Both the position numbers and the translations under genes were made by a program. This document shows, one piece after another, positions 16,201 through 22,937 of a stretch of 37,754 bases of DNA. Origin of the DNA: [Clostridium] aminophilum DSM 10710 (GTDB taxonomy: Bacteria > Bacillota > Clostridia > Lachnospirales > Lachnospiraceae); contig NZ_JONJ01000020.1 in the NCBI RefSeq assembly GCF_000711825.1, forward strand, positions 1 to 37,754. The letters run 5' to 3'. Every line of letters starts with the position of its first letter. The first letter of the stretch is position 1. The notes beneath the pieces are model-generated. The model did not search any database. It worked only from the letters and a program-made list of their open reading frames with translations, and had not been told where the DNA came from.

Positions 16201-17934
16201 ATTCAGATCAAGATGGCGCAGGGGGCGAAGCCGGGCGAGGGCGGCCACCTTCCGGGCAAGAAGGTTTATCCGTGGATCGCAAAGACCAGATTCTCCACGC
16301 CGGGTGTTTCTCTGATCTCGCCGCCGCCCCACCACGATATCTACAGCATCGAGGATCTGGCACAGCTGATCTACGATCTGAAGAACGCAAACCGCCGCGC
16401 CAGGATCTCTGTCAAGCTGGCTTCCGAGAACGGTGTCGGAACCATTGCCTGCGGCGTTGCAAAAGCCGGTGCGCAGGTGATCCATATCTGCGGTTATGAC
16501 GGCGGAACCGGCGCTGCTCCGATGACCTCCATTCACCATGCGGGTCTTCCGTGGGAACTCGGCATCACCGAGGCCCATCAGACACTGATCCGCAACGGAC
16601 TCCGCAACCGGGTTATGATCGAGACGGACGGAAAACTCATGACCGGAAGAGATGTCGTGATCGCCGCGCTTCTCGGCGCGGAGGAATACGGTTTCGCGAC
16701 CACCGCTCTCGTCAGCCTTGGCTGCATGATGATCCGTGCCTGCAATAAGGATACCTGCCCGTTCGGCGTGGCGACACAGAATGAAAAGCTTCGCGCGAAA
16801 TTCAAGGGAAAACCGGAGTACGTCATGAACTTCATGAAGTTCATTGCGGAGGAGATGCGTGAGATCATGGCGGAACTCGGTTTCCGGACTGTGCAGGAGA
16901 TGGTGGGACGCACCGACTGTCTCGGCATTTCCGAGGAGAGAGCGTCCATCACAAAGCGCGCTTCCAAGGTGGATCTGTCGAAGATCCTCGATCCGGAATT
17001 TGCGGGTCTCCCGGAGAACGTGCGGCATTTTGATCCGGAACATGTCTATGATTTCCATTTGGAGAAGACGGTGGACGAGGCGACGCTCCTTCCAAAATTC
17101 AGGGCAGCGATGGAAAAACGGGAGCATCACGAGGAAAAGGTGAAAGTGTCCAGCACAAACCGCACCTTTGGAACCATTCTGGGTTCGGAGATTACCGACC
17201 GTTTTGGCATGGGCGAAAAGGGATCGGATCTTGCAGACGATACCTTTGTGGTCCATGCGTTCGGCGGCGGCGGACAGTCCTTCGGCGCGTTTATCCCGAA
17301 GGGGCTCACGATCCGGCTTCACGGCGATGCCAATGACGGATTCGGAAAGGGACTCAGCGGAGGAAAGCTCATCGTTACTCCGCCGAAGGACCGAGCGTTC
17401 CGCGCGAGTGAAAATATTATCATCGGCAATGTGGCGCTCTATGGTGCGACCGGCGGAAAATGCTACGTGGAAGGAATCGCGGGTGAGCGGTTCTGCGTCA
17501 GAAATTCCGGAGCGACGGCGGTAGCCGAGGGCTGCGGTGATCACGGTCTCGAGTATATGACCGGCGGCCGTGCCGTGATCCTTGGTCCGACCGGCAAGAA
17601 TTTTGCGGCAGGTATGTCCGGCGGCGTGGCGTACGTTCTCGATATGGATCACACACTGTATCTGAAGCTGAACAAGGATATGGTTCATTTCCAGGCGGTG
17701 ACCGAGAGAGCAGACATCAAGGAACTCAAGGACATCCTGAAGGACTACGTTCAGGAGACGGCTTCCGGGCTGGGAAAAGAGATTCTGGAGAACTTTGACC
17801 GGTATCTTCCGAGCTTCAAGAAGATCGTTCCGAACGATTATCAGAAGGTTCTTGAGGCTGTGAACCATTTCGAAGACAACGGGTCCTCCCAGGACGATGC
17901 GGAGATGGAGGCATTCCGGATGTTGTTCAGCTGA
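13294..17934 (+). CDS. gltB: glutamate synthase, large subunit
   Basis: A 1546-residue enzyme that hydrolyses glutamine and transfers the ammonia to 2-oxoglutarate to make glutamate. Order of domains: class II glutamine amidotransferase with catalytic Cys48 (HDACGIG), central domain, FMN-binding synthase domain (KSNSGEGGEDPERF, GYDGGTGAAP), the 3Fe-4S cysteines C1144, C1150 and C1155, and the C-terminal GXGXG barrel (GGGGQSFGAF, GATGGKCYVEG). The ATG at 13294 is preferred since AAGGAG lies 8 bases before it; an ATG/GTG-type start at 13126 would place the leader hairpins in the gene. The N-terminus carries 47 residues before Cys48, where many relatives are cleaved after a shorter leader. No gltD (small subunit) follows, so electrons may come from ferredoxin or from a small subunit encoded elsewhere. 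Confidence 0.95.
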   Translation: MDNNTRGSQNADPSDQNGYVVPEAYRGHNKLWCPVTDGHPEDLGHDACGIGTVVNIDGHQDTKVLDDALSIVEKLEHRAGKDATGKVGDGVGILLQICHDFFSKVTKKAGITVGEAGDYGVGMLFLPENEKKRKFAKRMFEVIANKNGLQVLGWRAVPSHPEILGKVALDCMPAIEQCFIDRPDAYERGIDFDRRLYVLRREFEQSTEDTYICSLSSRTIVYKGMFLVGQLRAFYDDLRDADNKTAIAIVHSRFSTNTTPSWDRAHPYRLLAHNGEINTIRGNIDRMLAREETMQSPFLEKEVEKIFPVVQTNGSDSSMLDNTLEFLYMNGMELPLAMTVTIPEPWKHDRFMDSKKKDFYHYYATMMEPWDGPAAIIFSDGDVVGATLDRNGLRPSRYYITDDNRLILASEVGVLDIDPKHIVEKSRLQPGRMLLVDTREQRIISDAEIKKHYAEKAPYGEWLDSNLVHLEKIKIPNHKLETHSPEMREKLYKVFGYTYDDVKEIILPMAQNGVEATSCMGHDTPLAVFDRKYQPLFYYFKQLFAQVTNPPIDSLREKVVTDTTVYLGSDGNLLQDKAENCRVLEISNPILTGVELLKIRELDEPGFKAAVISLLYYQTTSLEKALQQLNISVDRACQRGANIIILSDRGVDENHVAIPSLLAVSSVEQHLVLTKKRTAVSLILESAEPRDVHQFATILGFGARAIYPYLAHECIAEIIEAGILDKDTHTAIEDYNKAVMGGIVKIAAKMGISTIQSYQSAKIFEAIGLSREFVDRYFTGIVSRVGGIGIEDVAESVTWRHELAFDPMGENVDAPDAACFSSRNFFRGKDTAEHLYNPKTIMTMQKAVQKGDYKKFKEYTAMVDESPVPHTLRGIMKFVPKQKPVPISEVEPVESIVKRFKTGAMSYGAISLEAHEAMAIAMNRLGGKSNSGEGGEDPERFGTERNSAIKQVASGRFGVTSPYLNSASEIQIKMAQGAKPGEGGHLPGKKVYPWIAKTRFSTPGVSLISPPPHHDIYSIEDLAQLIYDLKNANRRARISVKLASENGVGTIACGVAKAGAQVIHICGYDGGTGAAPMTSIHHAGLPWELGITEAHQTLIRNGLRNRVMIETDGKLMTGRDVVIAALLGAEEYGFATTALVSLGCMMIRACNKDTCPFGVATQNEKLRAKFKGKPEYVMNFMKFIAEEMREIMAELGFRTVQEMVGRTDCLGISEERASITKRASKVDLSKILDPEFAGLPENVRHFDPEHVYDFHLEKTVDEATLLPKFRAAMEKREHHEEKVKVSSTNRTFGTILGSEITDRFGMGEKGSDLADDTFVVHAFGGGGQSFGAFIPKGLTIRLHGDANDGFGKGLSGGKLIVTPPKDRAFRASENIIIGNVALYGATGGKCYVEGIAGERFCVRNSGATAVAEGCGDHGLEYMTGGRAVILGPTGKNFAAGMSGGVAYVLDMDHTLYLKLNKDMVHFQAVTERADIKELKDILKDYVQETASGLGKEILENFDRYLPSFKKIVPNDYQKVLEAVNHFEDNGSSQDDAEMEAFRMLFS

Positions 17935-18023
17935 GAAAAGCGGGAATGGATAACGCTCCGGCAAGAAAAGCGGGGAAGGATACCGTGTCGCTGAGAGAAG
18001 CGGGAATGGATAACGTTTGCCGG
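17934..18023 (+). repeat. three tandem 30-bp repeats directly after gltB
   Basis: Three imperfect units start at 17934, 17964 and 17994. Each contains AGAAAAGCGGGAATGGATA-like sequence. The period is exactly 10 codons and a frame open from 17946 to 18089 reads MDNAPARKAGKDTVSLREAG, so units appear as RKAGMDN, RKAGKDT and REAGMDN. There is no good ribosome binding site for that frame, so coding is doubtful. Confidence 0.75.
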
Positions 18024-18060
18024 AGAGAACAGGCGGTAAACAAGATAGGAAAAGAGCAGA

Positions 18061-18112
18061 CAGAGGCATTCTTGGGGGATTTTCCCTGAGGGCGCCTCTG
18101 ATGTTTTTTTTG
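18061..18112 (+). terminator. intrinsic terminator of gltB
   Basis: CAGAGGC (18061-18067) pairs with GCCTCTG (18094-18100), with an inner GGGGGA/TCCC-type helix, followed by ATG and eight T. Confidence 0.8.
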
Positions 18113-18232
18113 AAGGAAGAAGATCTTCCGATAAACTCATAAATATTATGGAAATAAAATATTCGACAGCTCGTAAAACGTGTTAATATGAATTTAACGG
18201 TTCACCACGCAAAAGCGAATGGGGGTAAATGT

Positions 18233-19132
18233 ATGGGGGAGACGAACAGGGAACTTGCCGTCGGATATCGCAAAATTCGGGATTTCAAGAGCCGTACGAA
18301 TACGGTTTATCTTGCAGAGCCGATTGCGTCTCCGGGAAATCTTTGCGTTGTGAAGGAATTCGGAGATTATCGGGAAGGAGAACTGGAACGTCTGCGCTAT
18401 CAGGCATTTCCCAGCGGAGGATATAAGGTACAGACAGATCTCAGCGGGAGGATTGTCACCGCTGATCTGCGCGTGCCGAAGGTGATCGAATCGACGCCGA
18501 TGCGGCTGGTTTTGGAGTATGTCTCGGGAAAGAATCTGGCGAAGATTCTCCGGCGGCAGGAAGCGCTCTACAATGTCAGCGGCCTGCGCGACGGCTGGGA
18601 GGAGCCGTGGATTCTTCTGACGGAATGGGTTCAGAAATTCTACCATAAGATGCATTTTGTGCTGGACGATCTGGATCTTCATAATTTCATCTATATTGAT
18701 TGCGGAGATGAGCCGATCATGTGCCGGATCGATCTCGAAGGCGGTATGGTTGAGAGCCGCGCGGAGGCGATCGGAACGCTTCTGGCGGAGATTGAGTTCT
18801 ATGAGCAGAAGAGAACACCGCTTTGCCGGAAGATTCAGAATCTTATCGTGGAGCATTCCCTGGAGTTCCTGAACGGGAAATCGCCGGAAGACGCCAGAAA
18901 GGCGGCACTGAGCCGGCTTGAGGCGGAGCGTGACCGGTCGGAGGTGGATGACAGCCTTCGGGGAGATAACCGCACGGAACGGGCGGAGCGCGCGGAACGA
19001 AATGACGGCGCTGTGGAGCGGAAATCCGGCAGATTTGTATTTGATGCGCAGAGTTCCGATGGAGCGTCCGCTTCCGTCTGGAAACGGTTTTTCCGGAAAG
19101 ACAGAAAAAAGCAGAAAAGCACTGCGGGATGA
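18233..19132 (+). CDS. protein-kinase-fold protein (aminoglycoside/LPS-kinase-like)
   Basis: A 299-residue soluble protein of uncertain family. Residues about 30-200 look like a kinase fold: VVKEFGDY with the likely ATP-site lysine, LVLEYVSGKNL as the hinge, DDLDLHNFIYI as the catalytic loop (D-L-x-x-x-N form) and CRIDLEGG where kinases have DFG. This is the style of small kinases such as the Kdo/WaaP and Bud32 groups. The C-terminal 80 residues are charged and low complexity, ending in basic FFRKDRKKQK. The ATG at 18233 follows GGGGG by 7 bases; the ATG at 18188 has no site. Substrate unknown. It lies alone between gltB and rplJ. Confidence 0.5.
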   Translation: MGETNRELAVGYRKIRDFKSRTNTVYLAEPIASPGNLCVVKEFGDYREGELERLRYQAFPSGGYKVQTDLSGRIVTADLRVPKVIESTPMRLVLEYVSGKNLAKILRRQEALYNVSGLRDGWEEPWILLTEWVQKFYHKMHFVLDDLDLHNFIYIDCGDEPIMCRIDLEGGMVESRAEAIGTLLAEIEFYEQKRTPLCRKIQNLIVEHSLEFLNGKSPEDARKAALSRLEAERDRSEVDDSLRGDNRTERAERAERNDGAVERKSGRFVFDAQSSDGASASVWKRFFRKDRKKQKSTAG

Positions 19133-19271
19133 GCCGGAAACGGCCTACCGTTCGGGGCCGGATCGGTTGCGGCGGCGGACGGTGAGAGCCGCCGTATGGA
19201 CACAGAGAAGAGGTGCCATATACAAATGAAGAGGAGACGCGAAAAAACAAGAAAAATGGCAAAAAATATGC

Positions 19272-19300
19272 TTGACAATCCCCATAACAGATGATATTCT
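19272..19300 (+). promoter_or_regulatory. promoter of the rplJ-rplL operon
   Basis: TTGACA at 19272-19277 and TATTCT at 19295-19300 with a 17-base spacer, immediately before the L10 leader. Confidence 0.75.
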
Positions 19301-19306
19301 ACATCA

Positions 19307-19430
19307 GTGTTAGCTGCCGAAGACAGCAGGTGACGAAAGTCATAAGTTCGAAAGAACGCCTGCCGAGGAACACAAGATGAACGTAGATGATTACGCCTCT
19401 CTGTCTTCCTGGCAGAGAGGATTTTTTTCT
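19307..19430 (+). ncRNA. ribosomal protein L10 leader (autoregulatory attenuator)
   Basis: The segment holds the typical pieces of the Firmicutes L10 leader: GCTGCCGAAGACAGCAGG, a kink-turn-like middle and CCTGCCGAGGAACA, where CAGCAGG and CCTGC can pair. In this RNA family the L10(L12)4 complex binds the leader and promotes termination at the following hairpin, so excess L10 shuts its own operon. Position between promoter and rplJ fits. Confidence 0.85.
19396..19430 (+). terminator. attenuator terminator of the L10 leader
   Basis: CCTCTCTG (19396-19403) pairs with CAGAGAGG (19413-19420), 9-base loop, then A and seven T, 50 bases before rplJ. Confidence 0.88.
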
Positions 19431-19480
19431 TTCTTTCTCTCTTGGGCGGTTAAGAAAACTAATACAGGAGGAAAAGTTTC

Positions 19481-19978
19481 ATGGCAAAAGTTGAATTAAA
19501 GCAGCCGGTAGTTCAGGAAATCGCTGAGTTATTCAACGGTGCACAGACTGCAGTAGCGGTAGATTACCGTGGTCTTACTGTAGCAGAGGACACAGAGCTT
19601 CGTAAGAAGCTTCGTGAAGCAGGTGTTACCTACAAGGTATACAAGAACACTCTGGTTCGTCTGGCAGCCAAGGATACAGCTTTCGAGGCACTCGGCCCGG
19701 TACTTGAGGGACCGACAGCGATCGCTGTTTCCAAGGACGACGCTACAGCACCGGCAAGAATTCTCGCTGATTTTGCAAAGACTGCAAAGGCGCTGGAAAT
19801 CAAGGGCGGTATCGTAGAGGACAAGTACTACGACGCAGCAGCAATGCAGACAATCGCTTCCATTCCGTCCAGAGAAGTACTTCTTGGAAGACTTCTTGGA
19901 AGCATGCAGTCTCCGGTTGCCAACTTCGCACGCGTTATCAAGCAGATCGCGGAGAAAGACGGCGCTGCAGAGGCATAA
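19481..19978 (+). CDS. rplJ: 50S ribosomal protein L10
   Basis: A 165-residue ribosomal stalk-base protein that binds 23S rRNA and carries the L7/L12 dimers. The start AKVELKQPVVQEIAELFNGA, the segments DYRGLTVAEDTELRKKLREAGVTYKVYKNTL and EGPTAIAVS, and the C-terminal helix region are characteristic. AGGAGG lies 8 bases before the ATG. Codon use is strongly biased toward the preferred set, unlike the neighbouring genes, as expected of a highly expressed gene. The operon starts at the L10 leader and contains rplL next; rplK-rplA are not adjacent. Confidence 0.97.
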   Translation: MAKVELKQPVVQEIAELFNGAQTAVAVDYRGLTVAEDTELRKKLREAGVTYKVYKNTLVRLAAKDTAFEALGPVLEGPTAIAVSKDDATAPARILADFAKTAKALEIKGGIVEDKYYDAAAMQTIASIPSREVLLGRLLGSMQSPVANFARVIKQIAEKDGAAEA

Positions 19979-20054
19979 TTCGTATTATCGCCGCATAGCG
20001 TAATTCGAACATTTAAAAACAAAAATCTAAAAATATCCGAGGAGGAAAATTAAA

Positions 20055-20432
20055 ATGGCTAAGTTAACAACTGAAGAGTTTATCGCCGCTATTAAAGAGC
20101 TTTCCGTTATGGAGCTTAACGATCTCGTAAAGGCTTGCGAGGAGGAGTTTGGTGTATCTGCAGCAGCAGGTGTTGTAGTTGCAGGTCCGGCAGCAGGCGC
20201 TGGCGCAGCTGCTGAGGAGCAGACTGAGTTCAACGTAGAGCTTACTGAGGTAGGCGCTAACAAGGTTAAGGTTATCAAGGTAGTTCGTGAGCTTACAGGT
20301 CTTGGCCTGAAGGAAGCAAAAGAGCTCGTTGATGGCGCTCCGAAGATGGTTAAGGAAGGCGTTGAGAAGGCAGAGGCTGAGGACATCAAGGCTAAGCTGG
20401 AAGAGCAGGGCGCAAAGGTTACTCTTAAGTAA
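20055..20432 (+). CDS. rplL: 50S ribosomal protein L7/L12
   Basis: A 125-residue acidic stalk protein. The N-terminal dimerisation helices ([29 protein letters not shown] in outline), the Ala/Gly-rich hinge (about residues 38-55) and the C-terminal factor-binding domain with [30 protein letters not shown]-type sequence are all present. It recruits and stimulates translation GTPases. GGAGG lies 8 bases before the ATG. A terminator follows, and rpoB, its usual neighbour, is absent from the window. Confidence 0.97.
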   Translation: MAKLTTEEFIAAIKELSVMELNDLVKACEEEFGVSAAAGVVVAGPAAGAGAAAEEQTEFNVELTEVGANKVKVIKVVRELTGLGLKEAKELVDGAPKMVKEGVEKAEAEDIKAKLEEQGAKVTLK

Positions 20433-20504
20433 TCAACCCCTTGTTGATATCTCAACAAAACTGAATCTGAATCCGGCTTTTGCCGGATGACCGATAAAGT
20501 AAAT

Positions 20505-20541
20505 GATCCCCCGTTGGAAGTGATTCCGACGGGGGATTTTT
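20505..20541 (+). terminator. terminator of the rplJ-rplL operon
   Basis: GATCCCCCGT-side arm (20505-20514) pairs with ACGGGGGAT (20529-20537), then a run of T. Two other small hairpins precede it: TTGTTGA/TCAACAA (20442-20459) and ATCCGGC-TTTT-GCCGGAT (20471-20488). Confidence 0.85.
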
Positions 20542-20764
20542 ATGTTGGTGGAAGATGATAAAATGGTGCAAAAATGACATAAGTAAGCGGAAAAATATTG
20601 AAGAAATGACAGTATTCTAAATGACATCTATACATTTCCATATTTTTGCGCGTTTAAGATAAAAGAGTATTTAAAGAAAAAGTGAGATATTAGATGTTTG
20701 TGATTCTGAAAAGAATTAGACGTATTTTTAGTGGCGTTGTCTTTCAAATCGGATGGGAACAAGA
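20542..20764 (+). other. A+T-rich junction between core genome and accessory island
   Basis: No supported gene. A 30-codon frame at 20694-20786 starting MFVILKRIRRIFSG has no ribosome binding site. Base composition drops clearly to A+T-rich here compared with the ribosomal operon. Confidence 0.4.
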
Positions 20765-20793
20765 TTGTTTGAAGAAAAGAGGATGATTATAAT
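20765..20793 (+). promoter_or_regulatory. candidate promoter before the HIRAN remnant
   Basis: TTGTTT at 20765-20770 and a perfect TATAAT at 20788-20793 with a 17-base spacer. Confidence 0.5.
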
Positions 20794-20823
20794 AGTGATA
20801 TAATTATATTAAATATTATTTGA

Positions 20824-21138
20824 TTCAGGAGGGACCGTTATGACGGACGCACAAAGCAGATTGAAAAAGTGAAAGTCGGGGATGTGATCCGAATTACCAG
20901 AGATAAGGAGAATGCTTTTAATCATAATAATTTTCAGCTTCTGACAGAAAAAGGGAAGGATGTCGGGAATATGCCTGCCGAGATATGCAATGCCGTTGCT
21001 CCTCTTTACGATGGAGGAAAACTTGTGATTGAAAGCGCAGAGTTGAGTTTTGTTGAGCCGATCTCGGCAAGGAGTCGTCATGCAAAACAGGCGATCCTCT
21101 TTGTGGAGATGCATGCAAAACTGAAAATCTCGGGATAA
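20824..21138 (+). pseudogene. HIRAN-domain protein, truncated or frameshifted
   Basis: The frame ending at 21138 gives about 100 residues resembling a HIRAN domain: KVGDVIRITRDKENAFNHNN, LLTEKGKDVGNMPAEI, GGKLVIESAELSFVEP and AILFVEMHAKL. HIRAN is a DNA-end-binding domain found in SWI2/SNF2 helicases and as free-standing proteins in bacterial repair and defence clusters. A good AGGAGGG site leads to an ATG at 20840, but that frame stops after 10 codons at a TGA that overlaps a GTG at 20869 in the HIRAN frame (GTGA). Either the N-terminus was lost by a one-base change, or the GTG is used by coupling. The A-rich run AAAAAG at the junction is a plausible slip site or mutation site. Confidence 0.55.
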
Positions 21139-21396
21139 TTGCTAGTTGATATGGGTGACATTGCCATAGAGTGAATTTTCAAGGATCTGGGTGAGAACCA
21201 AGTTTTTGCAAAGGGTATTCTGCGATATAGAGCCATCTTCTTTATGAGGGGGTAACTTGACAGGAATGCAGGTAAGCGTTTCTTGTACTGGCACGAGCGA
21301 GGGTGGAAAAAGTCTGTATAAGTGAATTAACCAAGGCCTTCTATGACACACTGAAATTATGGCAGAAAAAGAGAGAAAGCCGATATATCATGTTTA

Positions 21397-21461
21397 AATC
21401 GCGCGATGGAGAATGAAAATAATACAGCGCGTGATTCCTTAAAACAAGAGGAATAGTTGAC
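21397..21461 (+). repeat. intergenic element, copy A part 1
   Basis: From 21401 this aligns without gaps to 25611-25671, identical at about five of every six positions. AATC-GCGC (21397-21404) can pair with GCGC-GT-GATT (21427-21436) around the conserved loop ATGGAGAATGAAA. It ends TAGTTGAC. Confidence 0.75.
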
Positions 21462-21608
21462 AGTATGGCAGGGGCGTCATCGAATGATACGTTGTCAGGA
21501 TTTGAAGAATTGCAGTGTTATTTGTAGATAGACAGATTCTGACTATGCGGGTCATATATTATGAGTGATAGAGAAACATAAACATGCCTGTAGGGTGATT
21601 AAAAGAAC

Positions 21609-21680
21609 TGACGTTGATGAATTGGTCTGATGTCATTCAATCCACGCAAAAGCATGAAAAAAGTTAGGAATATACGTTAA
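21609..21680 (+). repeat. intergenic element, copy A part 2
   Basis: TGACGTTGATGAATTGG to TAGGAATATACGTTA aligns with 25668-25758 of copy B. Part 1 also ends in TGAC, so the 151 bases between the parts are bordered by TGAC on both sides. Confidence 0.65.
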
Positions 21681-21785
21681 ATCATACAGGAAGCTTCCTT
21701 CCATAAAGTCTGATACTGCGATATCCTCCTGCGCTTATCCATGCAGACTTGAATCTTGAACCACAATATCAATCAGAAAGGAAAA

Positions 21786-22937
21786 ATGATGTATTTGGTT
21801 GTGAGTACATCATACAAGAAAAATATGAGGATTTGTCATTGTGCAGACTTGCACTTGGACTCTAAAATGACCACACATCTTACAGACGAACAGGCAAAGG
21901 AAAGAAAGAATGAACTGCTTCATAACTTTATCCGTCTGGTCGATTATGTAAAAACGAAGAACATCAGTGCAGTAATTATCGCTGGAGATTTATTTGATAA
22001 GAAAACCATCTCAGTCCATGCGAAGAACATCGTATTTGAAACGATAAGGGCTAACCCCAATATCAAATTCTATTATTTGCAGGGAAATCATGATTTATCC
22101 AATATCATTGAATCATTAGATGTTGTTCCGGAGAACCTGTTTACATTCAAGGACACATGGACATCTTACATTATCAATGATAATGAAAATTATAAAATAG
22201 TACTTACTGGAATCGAACTTGAAAATCAGAATAGTGCGGACGTTTATTCCACACTGTTCCTGCAACCGGAATCCTATAATATTGTAACGATGCACGGACA
22301 GCTCAGTCAGTATGGTGTTAAGGACGATGCTGAAGTGATTGACTTATCCAAACTAAAGAATAAGAATATCGATTACCTTGCGCTAGGACATATACATCAG
22401 TATCAGGATGGTAAGCTGGACGCAAGAGGGAGCTTCTGCTATCCGGGATGTCTGGAGGGGCGAGGCTATGATGAAACAGGGGATCATGGTTTTGTGGTAA
22501 TCGATATTAACGAAAAGACACATTTGGCCACGCGTGAATTTATTCCATTTGCGATGAGGAAACTGTATGAAATCCCGGTAGATGTGAGTAACTGCAACTC
22601 AACAAGTGACATCATTAGAAACATTGAGGCAGAGTTGACAAATTATGATTGCAAGGAGACGGACCTGGTAAAATTTGTACTGACCGGAGAAGCGGATGTA
22701 AAGGCGGAGAAAGACCTTTCACTGATAGTAAAAACATTTAATGGACGGTTCTATTGTGTAAGAGCGAAAGACCATTCAAAAATCGCCATCGATTATGAGT
22801 CGTATAGTCTTGATACATCACTTAAAGGAGAATTTGTACGACTTATCAAGCAGGATGAAAGTATAAAGGAAGATGACAAACGAGAAATGATACGCTGTGC
22901 GCTTCAGGTTTTGAATGGGGAGGAGATTGAGTTATGA
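21786..22937 (+). CDS. SbcD/YhaO-like metallophosphoesterase nuclease
   Basis: A 383-residue calcineurin-fold phosphoesterase, probably a Mn2+-dependent DNA exo/endonuclease. All metal-site motifs are visible: D21xH23 (CADLHLDS), GD68 (AGDLFD), N101-H102-D103 (GNHD), H170 (MHGQ) and H202xH204 (GHIH). The C-terminal 130 residues are the expected capping/partner-binding part. AAAGGA supports a start at the ATGs 21786 or 21789; the internal ATG at 21825 would begin exactly at the fold (MRICHCADLH) but lacks a site. The last codons overlap the ATPase gene by ATGA, so the two are translationally coupled, as in SbcDC and YhaO-YhaN pairs. Confidence 0.85.
   Translation: MMYLVVSTSYKKNMRICHCADLHLDSKMTTHLTDEQAKERKNELLHNFIRLVDYVKTKNISAVIIAGDLFDKKTISVHAKNIVFETIRANPNIKFYYLQGNHDLSNIIESLDVVPENLFTFKDTWTSYIINDNENYKIVLTGIELENQNSADVYSTLFLQPESYNIVTMHGQLSQYGVKDDAEVIDLSKLKNKNIDYLALGHIHQYQDGKLDARGSFCYPGCLEGRGYDETGDHGFVVIDINEKTHLATREFIPFAMRKLYEIPVDVSNCNSTSDIIRNIEAELTNYDCKETDLVKFVLTGEADVKAEKDLSLIVKTFNGRFYCVRAKDHSKIAIDYESYSLDTSLKGEFVRLIKQDESIKEDDKREMIRCALQVLNGEEIEL

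Larger units (their letters stand above)
21139..21785 (+). other. noncoding A+T-rich stretch upstream of the SbcDC-like pair
   Basis: About 650 bases without a supported gene on either strand. It contains two parts of an intergenic element that recurs before the LRR gene (21397-21461 and 21609-21680), separated by a 151-base segment. A palindrome GGAAGCTTCC lies near 21690. Short frames here have no ribosome binding sites. Confidence 0.5.

Noticed and set aside
16009-18069. Long minus-strand ORF (686 codons) opposite gltB, and another at 14569-15903
   Set aside because: They mirror the codon structure of gltB, have no ribosome sites, and their products have no recognisable domains. gltB itself is certain.
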